A stretch of 64,000 bases of DNA from Odobenus rosmarus divergens (GCF_000321225.1 NW_004450303.1:3813030-3877029); one strand, 5' to 3'; shown: positions 23,823 to 36,530, counted from the stretch's first letter. Notes: generated by a model from the sequence alone, not told the origin. Numbers and translations are program-made.

Positions 23823-25029
23823 AAAGCTGGAGGTATCACAATTCCAGATTTCAAGATATACTACCAAACTATAGTAATCAAAACAGTATGGTATAGACTC
23901 AAATAGACACATACATCATTAGAACAGAATAGAGAGGCCAGAAATAAACCCACACTTATATGGTTAATTTATCTATGACAAATGAAGTGACAATATATAA
24001 TAAGGAAAAGATAGTCTTTCAACAAATTGTGCTGGGAAAACTGGACAGCTACATGCAAAAGAATGAAACTGAACCACTATCTTACGCCATATACAAAAAT
24101 AAACTCAAAATGGATTAAAGACCTAAAGATGAGACCTAAAACCATAAAACTTCAGGAAGAAAATGTAGGCTGTTTTTCTAGACATGTCTCCAGTAAGAGA
24201 AATGAAAGCAAAAAACAAAACAAAACAAAACAAAAACTATTGGTAGTACACAAAAATATAAAGCTTTTGCACAGTGAAGGAAACCATTAACAAAACAAAA
24301 AGGCAACCTACTGAATGGGAGAAGATATTTACAAATGCTCTATCTGAGAAGGAGTTAATATCCAACATATATAACAAGCTGTCCAAAGAAATAACAAGCA
24401 TTGACAAGGATGTGAGGAAAAAGAAATCCTCATACACTGTTGGTGGGAATGGAAATTGGTGTAGCCACCATGAAAAACAGTATGGAGTTTCCCTAAAAGA
24501 ATTAAAAATAGAAATACCATACAATCCAATAATTCCATTATTGGGTATTTACCCAAAGAAAACAAAAACTCTAATTTGAAAGATATATGCACCCTTAAGT
24601 TTATTGCAGCATTATTTACAATAGCCCAGATATGGAAGCAGCCCAATTTCCATCAATAGATGAATGGATAAAAGTGATGTGTTGTGATATATGTATATAT
24701 CCATGTATATAATGGAATAAAAAAGAGTGAGATCTTGTCATTTACAACAACATGGATGGATCCAGTGAGTGCTATGCTAAATGAAATGAGTCAGACAGAG
24801 AAAAACAAACATCAAATAATTTTATGTGGAATCTAAAAACAAAGCAAAGAGTGGAGGGGCGTGGGAGGGATGGGGTGGCTGGGTGATGGACATTGGGGAA
24901 GGTAAGTACTATGGTGAGCGCTGTGAATTGTGTAAGACTGATGAATCACAGACCTGTACCCCTGAAACAATGCATTATAAGTTAATAAAAAAATACAAAA
25001 TAAATAAATAAATGTTTGGTAGAATTCCC

Positions 25030-25610
25030 CTTGGGGGGAATTAAATAAAAAATAAAAAACAAAGCAAAGAAATAAGCAAAACAAATGAAAAAGCAGACTC
25101 TTTTCTTAAAATTTTTTTAAAGATTTTTATTTATTTATTTGAGAGAGAGAGAGAATAAGATAGAGAGAGCATGAGGGGGGGAGAGTCAGAGGGAGAAGCA
25201 GACTCCCCGCTGAGCAGGGAGCCCAATGTGGGACTCGATCATGGGAGTCCGGGATCATGACCTGAGCTGAAGGCAGTCGCTTAACCAACTGAACCACCCA
25301 GGCACCCCCAAAAAATCAGATTCTTAAATATAGAGAATAAACTGTTGGTTGCCAGAGGGAAGGTGGGCAGAGTGATGGCAGAGAGATTAAGAGGTACAAG
25401 CTTCCAGTTATAAAATAAATAAGTCATGGAAAAGAAAAGTACAGCATAGAAAATATAGTCAATAATATTTAAATAACACTGGTGACATGATGATCATACT
25501 TACTGTGATGAGCACTTAGTAACATATAGAATTGTTGAATTACTATATTGTACACCTGACACTAATATAATGCTGTTATGTTAATTATACTTCAATAAAA
25601 AATACCATAA
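25030..25610 (+). mobile_element. Older L1 3'UTR fragment split by a SINE
   Basis: GGTTGCCAGAGGGAAGGTGG, TTCCAGTTATAAAATAAATA, AGCATAGAAAATATAGTCAA and TTGTACACCTGACACTAATA are L1 3' text on both sides of the SINE at 25,112-25,308. It may be the tail of the L1 at 16,741-18,620, separated by the larger insertion. Confidence 0.7.
25112..25308 (-). repeat. Can-SINE, antisense
   Basis: Reversed SINE: TTTATTTGAGAGAGAGAG through GAACCACCCAGGCACCCC. Flanks CAGACTCTTTTCTTAAA and CAGATTCTTAAA look like a decayed target duplication. Confidence 0.9.
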
Positions 25611-25968
25611 TTATATACCTCAAAATTGGTAAGAGACTAGATCTTAAATGTTAAATTATCACAGATAAAAAGATAGTTATGTGAAAAGATGGAAGTGATA
25701 ACTAATCTTACTGTGGTAATTATTTTGCAATATATACACATATTGAATCATCATATTGTACCCCTTAAATTTGTATATTTTGTACTTCAATGAAACCTCA
25801 GTAAGTTGGGGAGATGCAAAAAATCATTTTAAATTTCAAAGAAAAATTTTTAAAAATGTATTTTTATTATCTCATTTTATATCTTACAAATTTAAGACAA
25901 ATATACCAAAGAAAAATGCCTTGGTTATTTCAGAAAAGAAAGGAAAACAATAATTTAAAAAATATTTT
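25611..25968. other. Intergenic, L1-derived or unassigned
   Basis: GATGGAAGTGATAACTAATC and ATCATATTGTACCCCTTAAA hint at another L1 3' end. No gene. Confidence 0.45.
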
Positions 25969-26172
25969 GGGGGCTTCTGGGTGGCTCAGTCTTTAAGCAT
26001 CTGCCTTTGGCTCAGGCCATGATCCTGTGGTCGTGGGATCGAGACCCGCACTGGGCTCCCTGCTCAGCGGGAAGACTGCTTCTCACTCTCCCTCTGCTGC
26101 TGCTTCCCCTACTTGTGCTCTCTCCCTCTCTCTCTCTCTGTCAAATAAATAAATAAAATCTTTAAAAAAATA
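25969..26172 (+). repeat. Can-SINE
   Basis: Head GGGGCTTCTGGGTGGCTCAG, CT tract, tail AAATAAATAAATAAAATC. Flanked by AAAATATTTT and AAAAGTATTTTT. Confidence 0.92.
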
Positions 26173-26394
26173 AAAAAAGTATTTTTAATTCACAAAAGCC
26201 CAAAAAACAAGAAACCAGAAGTGTAACTGAGAGAATTAGGAAACATGAAGGAAACTGATACAAATACTTAGGTAGTCATAACTCCCTTTTTACAATAAAA
26301 ATGATTTTACCATATAACAGTTGTGTTTTTTGGAATAGATCCTCAAATTTTAAAGTATAGTATTGAATGTTTTTACAAATGATTATATAAAAAT

Positions 26395-27290
26395 GTAAAG
26401 ATCATATACCATTAGGGAATTGTAAATTAAAAGAACAATGAGATAGCAACTATAAACTTATTATGATAGCCCAAATCCAAAACCAGACATCACTAAATGC
26501 TGGCAAGGGTGTGGAACAACAGGAATTTCTCATTCATTGCTGATGGGAATGCAAAACTGTACAGCTACTTTTGAAGACAGTTTGACAGTTTCTTATAAAA
26601 CTCAACATACTTTCACCATATGATCTAACGATCCCTCTCCTTGGTATTTACCTAGAAGAGCTGAAAACTTAGGTCATCATAAAAACCTTCAGAGAGATGT
26701 TTATAGAAGTTTTATTCATAATTGACAAAACTTGGAAGCAACCAAGTAATCCTTCAGTAGGTAAATGGATAAATAAATATCCAGACAAGGGTATATTATT
26801 CAGCACTAAGAGGAAATGAACAATCAAGGCATGAATAGAACGGAAGAAGCTTAAATGCATATTACTAAGTAAAAAAAAGACAATCTGAAAAGGTTACATA
26901 CTGTATTATTCCAACTATGTGACATTTTGAGAAGACAAAACTAGGAACACAGGAAAAAGATCCGTGGTTGCCAGGGGTTTGGGGAGAGGCAGCGATAACT
27001 AGGTGGAGCATAGAGGATTTTTAGGGCATATGATACTGATATGACGGATATATGTCATTATACATTTGTCAAAACCTACGGACTATATAACACCAAGAGT
27101 AACACCAAGGGTCACATTCCCAACACTGATAAAAAATATGGACTTTGAGTGATAATGACAGGTCAGTATCGGCTTACCAATTGCAAGAAATGTACCACCT
27201 GGTAGGGGAGATGTTAAGGTTGGGGGAGACTGTGCATATGTGGAGGCAAAGGGAAAATGGTAATACATATATCTCCTGCTCAATTAAAAA
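26395..27290 (+). mobile_element. Old L1M-type 3' region
   Basis: It follows the ancient L1 3' order: CAAGGGTGTGGAACAACAGG, TTGCTGATGGGAATGCAAAA, GGTATTTACCTAGAAGAGCT, AGTAGGTAAATGGATAAATA, TTGCCAGGGGTTTGGGGAGA and a degenerate 3'UTR. Confidence 0.8.
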
Positions 27291-28024
27291 AGAGTGTTAG
27301 AGAAAATAATTTAAAGGTTCATATAAACTAAGAAACGTAGAAATTGATGTAAACATTAGAGAATAAAATCCTTAACCTATTATACAAAAGTTCATATTTT
27401 ACCAGCAGTTTATGGATATCCCATAAAACAAGGATTTATGAAATTCTCCTTGTATGTGCAAAATTCTATATGCATGTGTTCATAAGTGTATGGCAGGGTA
27501 AGCAGGCCCAAAGAAATAAAGAAGCAATGAGGAGATGGTGTTTCAATGAAGTAAAAAATAATGGATTTTTGATCAATTGATCAAAATGATGATTTGATTT
27601 TAGCCCATTCCACCAGGTACTACTGATTTTGTACTAGGTTCTTAAGCTGACTCTCAGTGTTGTCACCAGTAAGTGAAACTTAAAATAAAACCAATGGTGT
27701 GTGTAAAAATCCAGTGACTGCATTTATTAAGCACCCTAGTTTCACCTAGAGTATGAATTCATAATCACAACTGGGATTGGGGAAAAAATAAGTCTTTGTT
27801 TACTTAGAAGGACATATGTATCTAGGAAACTGAGTAAGTGGAATATGAAGTTAACGTATGTACTAACAGTTCTGAGAAAATGAAATTTAAGCATAAATAC
27901 AGTTTTAAAACTATTTTTGGTGTAATCTTGTTTTTACTCATAATGTCATTTTTTCTGTGTATCATTATCACAAAATGCTTTTTCATAATATTTATTTTTC
28001 TTTAGAAACTCTACCTTAATCATT
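27291..28024. other. Intergenic DNA, nothing recognised
   Basis: AT-rich, no gene or named repeat. Confidence 0.5.
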
Positions 28025-28039
28025 TACTCAGTTCTATAT

Positions 28040-28162
28040 AATTTTTTTTAATTTTTTGTTATTATGTTCATCACCATACATCACATCATTAGTTTTTGAT
28101 GTAGTGTTCATGATTCTTTGTTTGCATATAACACCCAGTGCTCCATGCAGTACAGATATGGC
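28040..28162 (-). mobile_element. Short L1 3' tail, antisense
   Basis: TGTTATTATGTTCATCACC, ATTAGTTTTTGATGTAGTG and AACACCCAGTGCTCCATGCA are the reversed end of young carnivore L1s, truncated to about 120 bp. Confidence 0.85.
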
Positions 28163-28859
28163 ATCAGTTTTGTACGTGGTCACTTTTAGAAGAAAGACAT
28201 TTAACACTAGTGTTGTGCATTCTCTGCAGCTTAGAACACCCCTTTCCCTGAAAATAGTTGTGTACATCAAAGTTTCTAGAATTTTATCATCCAAAAAGCT
28301 TGTGCTCTTGGCCATGATGAAGGCCCTTCCTATCATTTAAATAGGGTATTGGACTATATGCTTTCCAAATTTCACACTACTTCTACATATTTAACTCTTA
28401 TCTAAAAAAACATAGTCTCTCTGCCAAAGAGGCTTACTTTTTGCCTAAAGAATTTACTAAATGCAAAATATAGGAATATTTATTTCATATCAACTGTATG
28501 CCAGGTAAGCTAGATTCTGAATACATAGAACAAAGTTTTATAATTAGTATCCTTGAAGCATTCGGTGATTTGGGTTAAGAACCAAAGGACTCCAATAAGC
28601 ACTATTGAGCGTGGGCAGTGCTGTGGTGGCTCCAGATTTTCCATATAGGAGAAGCTTAGGTTGGTAAGGGGTGGTTGTGGGGAGCTAGAAGACTTGCTTC
28701 GAACTGCATTTCTCTAGTTGTTTTGCTAATTTTACTTAGATTGTGTTTTCTTTGGAATATTTCAGAATGCTGAGGGAATTTAATGCTCTCTGCCTGTCCC
28801 TCCATCAACAAGTCATAATTTAGCATTAACAAGGAAATGTGTCATCATGAAAATAAGCT
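28163..28859. other. Intergenic DNA, nothing recognised
   Basis: A 94-codon frame at 28,056-28,340 partly overlaps the L1 tail and has no recognisable domain. Confidence 0.5.
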
Positions 28860-28879
28860 TGATCAGAAAAGGGTTTAGG

Positions 28880-29424
28880 GAAGACTTCAGAGGATATAGA
28901 GGTGACTTGAGTCTTTAAGGATGAGTAGAGTGAATCATGAGGGGAACCATGGTAACTTAATATACAGAGTAAGGCTTGACACATAGAGGGCCACTACTAC
29001 ACATCAGTTGGATGGATTTGAGAGGAAGAGATAAAAGGAAGGTTGCTCCATGCATGATACCATGGGGTAGGAAGTCAGAGATATGAGAGAGTCTTCCACA
29101 TTCCGGGTTTCTACCTTCAGCATTTGCCTTGTTGTTATGTATAAGAGTCTGGAGAAGAAGAATATAAAGCTGGAATGTGTCTTGTATTTGTTAGTTTACA
29201 ATTATTTTAAAGGTGTTGAGGAAAGATTGAGGGATTATAAGGAGGTGAGTTAATGAGGAGATTTACACTTTTACCATGTACAACTCTAGCTGTAGTGAAG
29301 AATAGATGGGGGACACTGAAGCCTGGAGCAGAAATGTCTGTTAAAGGGTAGTGCAGTAATTCAAGTGAGAAATAAAAGGAAAAGTTTAAATTCTTAACTA
29401 TAAAGTGTCAAAGGAAATAACACT
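28880..29424 (+). repeat. Ancient interspersed repeat, piece 1
   Basis: GAGTCTTTAAGGATGAGTAG through GTAGTGCAGTAATTCAAGTG matches, in order, a widespread old mammalian repeat that I recall but cannot name. Pieces at 30,690-30,990, 35,930-36,019 and 36,240-36,530 continue it collinearly. Confidence 0.55.
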
Positions 29425-29545
29425 TTTTTTTAAGGTGTATAAACTATTTTATTAACAGACAAGGCCTACAGATTTATTTCTTCTTGGACACACCCACGGT
29501 GCGGTCACGGCGCCCTGTGGTCTTGGTGTACTTTTCAATAAGGGA
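29425..29545 (-). pseudogene. RPS18: RPS18 processed pseudogene, 5'-truncated
   Basis: The minus strand encodes the C-terminus of ribosomal protein S18 (YTKTTGRRDRTVGVSKKK, stop), where the protein as I recall has HTKTTGRRGRTVGVSKKK. After it comes the short RPS18 3'UTR with a TTAATAAA polyadenylation signal, then a short A-tract seen as T's at 29,425-29,432. Only about the last 20 codons and the 3'UTR are present, so this is a retrocopy that stopped early. It sits inside the ancient repeat. Confidence 0.85.
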
Positions 29546-29749
29546 TAATATAAAGAATAATTTTTGCTCCCTGTTCAATAAAAGCCAAATGACATTCAAA
29601 TTGATTTTCTAGACCACTGAGAAAATCTTTATTTACAATAAATTTCAGTGAAATTTGTATAAATATATTCCCTCCCCCCAAAAAGAATAATTTTGGGGAA
29701 AATATATGAGTAAAAACATCTATTCAGTGATTCTAATCAGCATAATTAG

Positions 29750-30640
29750 TATTTTTATTGATGTATAATCGACATACAACATCCTATTAGTTTTAGAAGT
29801 ATGCTATAGTGATTTGATATCTTTTATACATTTTACACATTACAAAACTATCTCCACAATAAGTCTGATTATCATACGTAACCATACAAAATTATAACAA
29901 TATTATTGACTGTATTCTGAACTTTTGCCCTGTATAAACTTTAGAATCACCTTGTCAATATCAACAAAATAATTTGTTGGGATTTTGATTGGTATGTGTT
30001 GGATGTATAGATCATGTTGGGAAGAACTAACATCTTGACACTATGGAGCCTTCCTCGTTATGAACATGAAATATTTCTTCACTTACTAGTTGTTTTTTGA
30101 TTTATTTCTTCAGAGTTTTCCTCATATATATCTTCGATATTTTGACTCACGCTTTTGTACTTAGATTTTTGGGTTGCTAATGTAAATGATAGTGTGCTTT
30201 TAAATTATAACTCTAATTGTTCATTTCTGGCATTTAGACAAATAATTGATTTTGTATATTAACCTTGTATCTTGCGACCTTGTATAACATAATCACATAT
30301 TATTAATTCCAGGATTTTTTTTAGGATCAATTTGTTTGGATTTTCTACATGGACAATCATGTCATCTATAACAAAGGAGTTTTCATTTCTTCCTTTCAAA
30401 TCCATATACCATTTTTTATTTCCCTTACTTTTCTTATTGCATTAGGTAAGGTTTCCAGTACAATGTTGAAAAGAAGTATAGGTAGGAAAATCCCTGCCTT
30501 GTTCCGAGTCCTATTGGGAAAGCTCCTAACTTCTCACCATTAAGTATGTTGTTAGTTTTAGGTATTTTTTATTATTCCTTCTTCATGTCACAATATCTCC
30601 CCTTTTGGGCAGATTGATTTATTATAAACATGATTTCTTG
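29750..30640 (-). mobile_element. L1 fragment, antisense
   Basis: TATTGATGTATAATCGACAT, CATACAACATCCTATTAGTT, TTGATTGGTATGTGTTGGAT and GGAGTTTTCATTTCTTCCTT are reversed L1 ORF2/3' text. A frame at 30,349-30,543 is a chance remnant. Confidence 0.7.
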
Positions 30641-30689
30641 ATATTGCACAATATTTGTTTGTTGATTCAAAGTGGTTGAGAAATAAAAT

Positions 30690-30990
30690 AAAAGTGAAGT
30701 AAAGAAAAATTTCAGAATTTTAGTCTGATACACCTGAAAAGATAAAATGGCCTAAATCTAAAGTGAGTGGCGCAGAGTTGGGAAGATATACGAAAAGGTT
30801 CAGTTTTAGACAGGTTAAATGTGAAGTATCCAACATGCAGTTCTACCTAGATATGGATTGATATGAGACATGGATTGGAGGTACAGATGGCCAGCACACT
30901 GATGTCATTAATAGTCATGAGATCACAAAGGGAAGAAGGAAGAGTGGTAGGGAAACAAGGAGATAAATAGAAACTAGAAGAGAGTAAAAA
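30690..30990 (+). repeat. Ancient interspersed repeat, piece 2
   Basis: TTAGACAGGTTAAATGTGAA, ATCCAACATGCAGTTCTACC and TGGATTGGAGGTACAGATGG continue the repeat begun at 28,880. Confidence 0.55.
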
Positions 30991-30994
30991 GTGG

Positions 30995-33900
30995 ACAGTG
31001 TGACATCAGCATCATGGTGCCAGAAAAGGAGTTGTTCCTTTTCTCTATCCTTTTTGATATACAAATACTCCTAATTCATAAACAAACAAACAAACAAATC
31101 CCTGTGCACAGCACAGCAAAAGCCAAGAGATCCATCCATCTGTGCCCACGAAACTGGGTAGACTGGCTTTTGAAGGAAACTGCAGAGTAGGAGTGTTGGC
31201 AGATATAGCAGTTGGCAGACCAGGCAACATGCCTTCAGGACCTTTCTGGAAGAGGAGGTAGAGGGTGAAAACAGAGGGTGGGGCATCTTCCTGGCTCTCA
31301 GTGCTACAGATGGAGGAACCCATTTGCTATCTCTGAGGAGAGACCCATGTGACTTAGAGTGAAGGAAAGAGAAGGGAAGAAGGTAGACAAAAAGAACTGA
31401 AGGAAATCATTTCCTTTCAACTGCCTCAGGATTCTGGAAAGAGGACTGCTCACAGAACTCTGAGACATCCCACTAGAGGATCCCCTTACTGGGCCAAAAG
31501 CACACCTGAAGCCCCAAGTGCCAAGCACACACAACCTCCTACTCTGCTCCTCCTCCCCCCTCCTCCTCCCCCTCCTCCCCCCTCCCCTCTTCCTCGTCCT
31601 CCTCCCCTTTCTCCTCCTCCTCCTCCTTCTTCTTCTTCTTTTCCTTTCTGTGCCATTTTTTTTAAACATGTGTGTGCTCCCAATCTTAGAAGCTGTGTGC
31701 GCCTGTGTAAGAGAAACAAACAAAAAAAACTTGTGGTATATCGCCACCTTCTGGAAGGTAAGAGGAAGGCTCCTAATTAACAACTGGTTCAATTGTTAAA
31801 ATCAAAGTAAACAAAACCTTACTTCAATAAGAAAGATTCTCACTACTTGTGGTATGGCAACAGAGGCATTTATCATTAAACACTGTGAAAAATCACTGTA
31901 GTACAATGCTGTAGGCAGTACTAAATCCTTACATATCAATAACCATCATGATGTAAATGGATTAAACTCACAAATCAAAATGCACAGAGTGAACGGATGG
32001 ATACAAATGCAAGACCAAACTATATGCTGCCTACAGAAGACTCATTTCAACTCTGAAGACATGCAAAGCCTCAAAGTGAAAGGATGGAAGATGATATTCC
32101 AAGCATATGAAAACCAAAAGGAGGCAGGCATAGCCATACTTATATTAGACAAAACGGACCTCAAGAGAAAAAGGGTAACAGGAGACAGACGTCGTGATAT
32201 AATGACAAAGAGGTCAGTACCTTAAAAAGACACAACAACTGTAAATATATACATTCCCAACGCCATAGCATCGGAATATGTTAAGCAAATAATAACAGAC
32301 CTTAGGGGAGAAATAGACAACAATATAATAATATTGGAGGACTCCACGATCAACAATGGATAGATCATCCAGACAGAAAATCAACAATAAAACATTGGAA
32401 TTGAATCACACATTAGAAAAAAGATGGATTTAACAGACATATAAAGAACATTCAATCCAACAGCAGTGGAATACACATTCTTCTCAAGTGCATATGGAAC
32501 TTTCTCCAGGATGGATCATATGATAGGCCAAAACAAATCTTAGCAAATTCAAAAAGACTGAACTCATATCAACTATCTTTCCTGATCACAGTGGTATGAA
32601 ACTAAAAATTAGCAACAAGAGGAAAATGAGAAGATCTATAAATACACTACATAACACACTTCTAAACAACCATTGAATAAAAGAACAAATTAGAAGGGAA
32701 TTCAAAAATTATCTCAGAACAAATTAAAATGGAAATATAACATATCAATTATTGTGGGATGCAGGAAAAGCAGTTCTGAGGGAAAAGTTAATAGAAATAA
32801 ATAAATATATTAAGAAATTAGAAAGATCACAAATAAACAACCTAAGTTTATACCTCAGGTAAGTAGAAAAAAAAGAACAAAAGCCCAAAGGTAGCTGAAG
32901 GAAGAAAATAATAGATGTCAGTGTGGAAATAAATGAAATAGAGACAAGAAAAACGATACAAAAGATCAACTAAACTAAGAGCAGATTCTTTGAAAAGATC
33001 ATCAAAATTTACCATTTAACTAGATTAAGAAAAAATGGGAGAAGATTCTAATAAAATTAGAAATAAAAAAGGAGACATTACATCTGATACTCCACAAGTA
33101 CATAGAATCAGAAGAGACTACTATGAACAATTATATGTCAAAAATTATATAAGGTAGAAGAAATGGATACATTCTAGAAATACACAGTCTACTAAGACTG
33201 AATCAGAAAAAAATAGAAAATCTAAACAGACCAATAATGAGTGGAGATATTGACTCAGTGATCAAAACATTCCCAACACAGAAAACTCTGGGACGAAAGG
33301 TTTCAATGGAGAAGAATTAACATTTTTTTTTGAGAAGAATTAACATTTAAAGAAGAATTAAGACTTAAAGAAAAATTAATTTCAATCCTCCTCAAACTCC
33401 TCCAAAATACCAAAGAGGAAGGAACACTTCCAAACTCATTCTATGAGGCTGGTATTATCTGGTACCAAAACCAAATAAGGACATGACAAGAAAAGAAAAC
33501 TATAGATCAATATCCCTGATGAATATAGAAACAAAATTTTTCAATAATTTTTTAGCAAACTGAATTCAAGAATACATTTAAAAAGTTGTACATCATGACC
33601 AAGTGAGATTTCTTCCTGGGATGCAAAGAGTGTTTCCATATACAAAAATCAATAAATGTAACATATCACATCAGTAAAATGAAAGATAAAAACCACATGG
33701 CCATCTCAATAGATGCAGAGCAGCATTTGACAAAATACACCATCCTTTCATGATAAAAATCCTTCACAGACTGGGTATAGAAGGAACATGTCTCAATATA
33801 ATACAAGGCATAATTACCAAATCTACTACTAACATTATACTCAATGGAAGAAAAACTGAAAGCTTTTCCTCTAAAATCAAGAACAAGGCAAGGATGCCCA

Positions 33901-35890
33901 CTCTCACCACTCCTATTTAATATAATACCAGAAGTCCTAGCTAGATCATCTAGGTAAAACAGAAATAAAAAGCATCCAAATCAGAAAGGAAGAAGTAAAA
34001 TCATTGTTATTTGCTGATGATATGATGTTATATATAGAAAATCCCAAAGAGTCAGTCAAAAAACTGTTGGGATTAATCAATGATTTTGCTAAAGTGGCAG
34101 GGTACAAGATCGATATATGGAATCAGTTGCATTTCTTTACACAAATGATGAAACATCTGAAAAAAAATAAAACTATCCTATTTACGAAAGCATCAAAAAG
34201 TGATACAACACTTTGGGTTAAATTTAACCAAGGAAGTGAAATTTCTGTACAATGAAAACCACAAAATTTTGCTGAAAGAAACCAAAGAAGATGCAAAGAA
34301 ATAAAAAGACGTTCTGTGTTCATGGATCAGAAGAATTAACATTATTAAAATGGCCATACTACCCAAAGTCATCTACAGATTCAACACAATCCCCAAATAC
34401 CAAAGGCATTATTCACAGAAATAGAAGAGGCAATTCTAAAATTCATGTGGAACCACAAAAGAATATGAATAGCCAAAGCAACCCTGAGGAAAAAAAGAAC
34501 AAAGCTGGAGATATCATACTTTCAGATTTTAAATTACACCGCAAAGCCATAGTAATAAAAGGAGTATGGTACTTGCAGAAAATAGACACATCAACCAATG
34601 GAACAGAATAGAGAGCCCAGAATTAAATTGTCATATACAGAAAACTAAGGAGCCAAGAATACTCAATGAGAAGAGGATAGAGTTTTCAACAAATGGTGCT
34701 GGGAAAACTGAAGAAATGTATGCAGAACAATGGAATTAGATCCAAGCTACACCACTCAAAAAAATTAACTTGAAATAGATCAGAGACTGAAGCAAAAAAA
34801 CCAATATCATAAAACTTCTAGAAGAAAACATAGGGTAGAAGCTCACTGATACCCAGCTTAGCAATTAATTTTTAAACAAGATGCCAAAAGCACAAATAAT
34901 AAAAGCAAAACCCAACCAATGGTACTACACCAGACTCAAAAGTTTCTGCCCAGCAAAAGAAACAACAAAATGAAAAGACAACCTACAGAATAAAAGAAAA
35001 TTTTTGCAAACCATATATCAGATAAGGGGTTAATATCCAAAATATATAAAGAATTCAGGCAATTTAATAACAAAAAAACCAATCTGATGAAAAATATAGG
35101 CAGAAGGACTAAACAGACATTTTTCCAAAGACAAGAACAAAATTGCCAAGAGGTACATGAAAAGACTTTTAACATCACTAACCACGAGGGAAATGGAGAT
35201 CAAAATCACAATGAGATATCACCTTTTAGAATGGTCATCATCAAGAAGACAAGAGACAACCGGAGCTGGTGAAGGTGTGGGAAAAGGGAACCCTTATACG
35301 TTGTTGATAGGGATGTAAATTAGTTTGACCACTGTGGAAAACAGTATGAAGATTTTTCAGAAAAATGTAAAATAGAGTTACCATACATTCCAACCATTTC
35401 ACTTCGTAGTATATGCCCAAAGGAAAAACAGGATTTCAACAGGTACGTGCACTTCCACGTGTATTGCAGCATTATTCACAGTAGCCGAGATATAGAAACA
35501 AACCAAATGCCTATCAGTGGATGAGGGGATAAAAAGTATGGTATACATAAGCACAATGGAACCCAGCCATAAGAAGGGAGAATATATTGCCATTCATGAC
35601 AATGTAGGTGGACCTTGGACACATTATATCAAGTGATATGAGTCAGACAGAGAAAGACAAGTTCTGTGTCATATAACATGTGGAGTCTAAAACACTAAAC
35701 CTGTAAAAAACAGAAAGTAAAATGATAATTACAGGGGATGGGAGAGATAAGATTGAGCGTGTAAGGGTGAAAAATTGTAATGAGTGGTAAATAAGCCATA
35801 TTAATCTAATGCACAGTATAATGAATATAAATAATAATATTGTACAAGTATACAACGTGGTATCACTCATTGTAGGAGTGACCAGTGAAG
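30995..35890 (+). mobile_element. Large degenerate L1, sense
   Basis: It begins with a 5'UTR-like 'CATCAGCATCATGGTGCCAG' segment, and the ORF1 region is mostly missing. ORF2 runs from about 31,970 (CTGCCTACAGAAGACTCATT) to about 35,600. The RT motif block survives at 34,004-34,060 as [13 protein letters not shown]. The frame at 34,291-34,611 and the text GCATTATTCACAGTAGCCGA mark the C-terminal part. Many stops and frameshifts are present. The insertion splits the ancient repeat. Confidence 0.82.
31544..31641. repeat. (TCC/TTC)n polypyrimidine microsatellite
   Basis: About 100 bp of nearly pure pyrimidine TCC/CCT/TTC units on the plus strand. Poly-Leu and poly-Arg frames over it are artefacts of the repeat. 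Confidence 0.95.
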
Positions 35891-35929
35891 TAGAAGGTAA
35901 AGTGAGTTGTTTGTCCAAGACAAAAATGA

Positions 35930-36019
35930 CCAAAGTACTTTGAAGAGAAGAGAGTGAATCACCGTGTCAAAATCTCTAATAGGTCAAGTATGATGAAGAT
36001 TGAAAAAATATACATAATT
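35930..36019 (+). repeat. Ancient interspersed repeat, piece 3
   Basis: GAATCACCGTGTCAAAATCT and AATAGGTCAAGTATGATGAA continue pieces 1 and 2. Confidence 0.55.
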
Positions 36020-36239
36020 TTAAAGATTTATTTATTTACTTATTTGAGAGGGAGAGCTTGCGCAAGCAAGGGGGAAGAGCGGTGGGAGAGGGAGAGAGAG
36101 AATGTCAAGCAGATTCCCCGCTGAGCTTGGAGCCTGAAGCAAGGCTCCAGGCAGGGCTTGATCCCATGACCCCAAGATCATGACCTGACCCAAAATCGAG
36201 AGTTGGTCACTCAAGTGACTGAGCCACCCAGGCACCCCC
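36020..36239 (-). repeat. Can-SINE, antisense
   Basis: TTTAAAGATTTATTTATTTA through GAGCCACCCAGGCACCCCCA. It splits the ancient repeat between pieces 3 and 4. Confidence 0.93.
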
Positions 36240-36530
36240 AAAATTGATATTTTGATGTAGCAAGAACTGTTTCAGTGGCATGATCAAGGAGAAAGCATGA
36301 CTGAAGTGAATTTAAGAGCTGTTTGGAAGCAAGGTCTTGGAGACCATGAGTACAGAAAAAATATTTCAAAGATCTTAAGTGCAAATGAAAATAAAATGGA
36401 TTCAGAGAGGAAGGGGAATTGGGATCAAGGGAAGATTTTCATGAGATAGGGAAAGAATCAATATGGTTAATTATCTAATTGAGTGTGGGAAGTGACTGAG
36501 GAGGGATAGAGAAGAGAGAATTGCTGAAAT
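36240..36530 (+). repeat. Ancient interspersed repeat, piece 4
   Basis: GAACTGTTTCAGTGGCATGA, GCATGACTGAAGTGAATTTA and GGTCTTGGAGACCATGAGTA resume the repeat after the SINE. Confidence 0.55.

Larger units (their letters stand above)
18625..25020 (+). mobile_element. Near-full-length degenerate L1
   Basis: About 6.4 kb in one direction: 5'UTR (18,625-19,800), an ORF1-like region (about 19,830-20,710), then ORF2 from about 21,150. Frame pieces show the ORF2 pre-RT segment (21,691-22,167) and the block before the RT core (22,244-22,573, with [20 protein letters not shown] and NKSPTPDG). The RT block follows as stop-ridden sequence near 23,120-23,160. The 3'UTR ends with ATACATTATAAGTTAATAAA-type text at about 24,970-25,010. 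Stops and frameshifts are many, so it cannot move on its own. One SINE sits inside at 23,492-23,677. Confidence 0.85.

Noticed and set aside
21368..25084. Minus-strand frames across the L1 at 18.6-25 kb
   Set aside because: They are antisense shadows of degenerate L1 ORF2 and the A-rich L1 sense strand.
31304..31799. Frames with poly-arginine, poly-glycine and poly-leucine runs
   Set aside because: They are produced by the (TCC)n/(TTC)n microsatellite inside an L1.
34004..34255. Frame with [13 protein letters not shown] as a possible retroviral polymerase
   Set aside because: This is the reverse-transcriptase motif of L1 ORF2, surrounded by L1 text on both sides.
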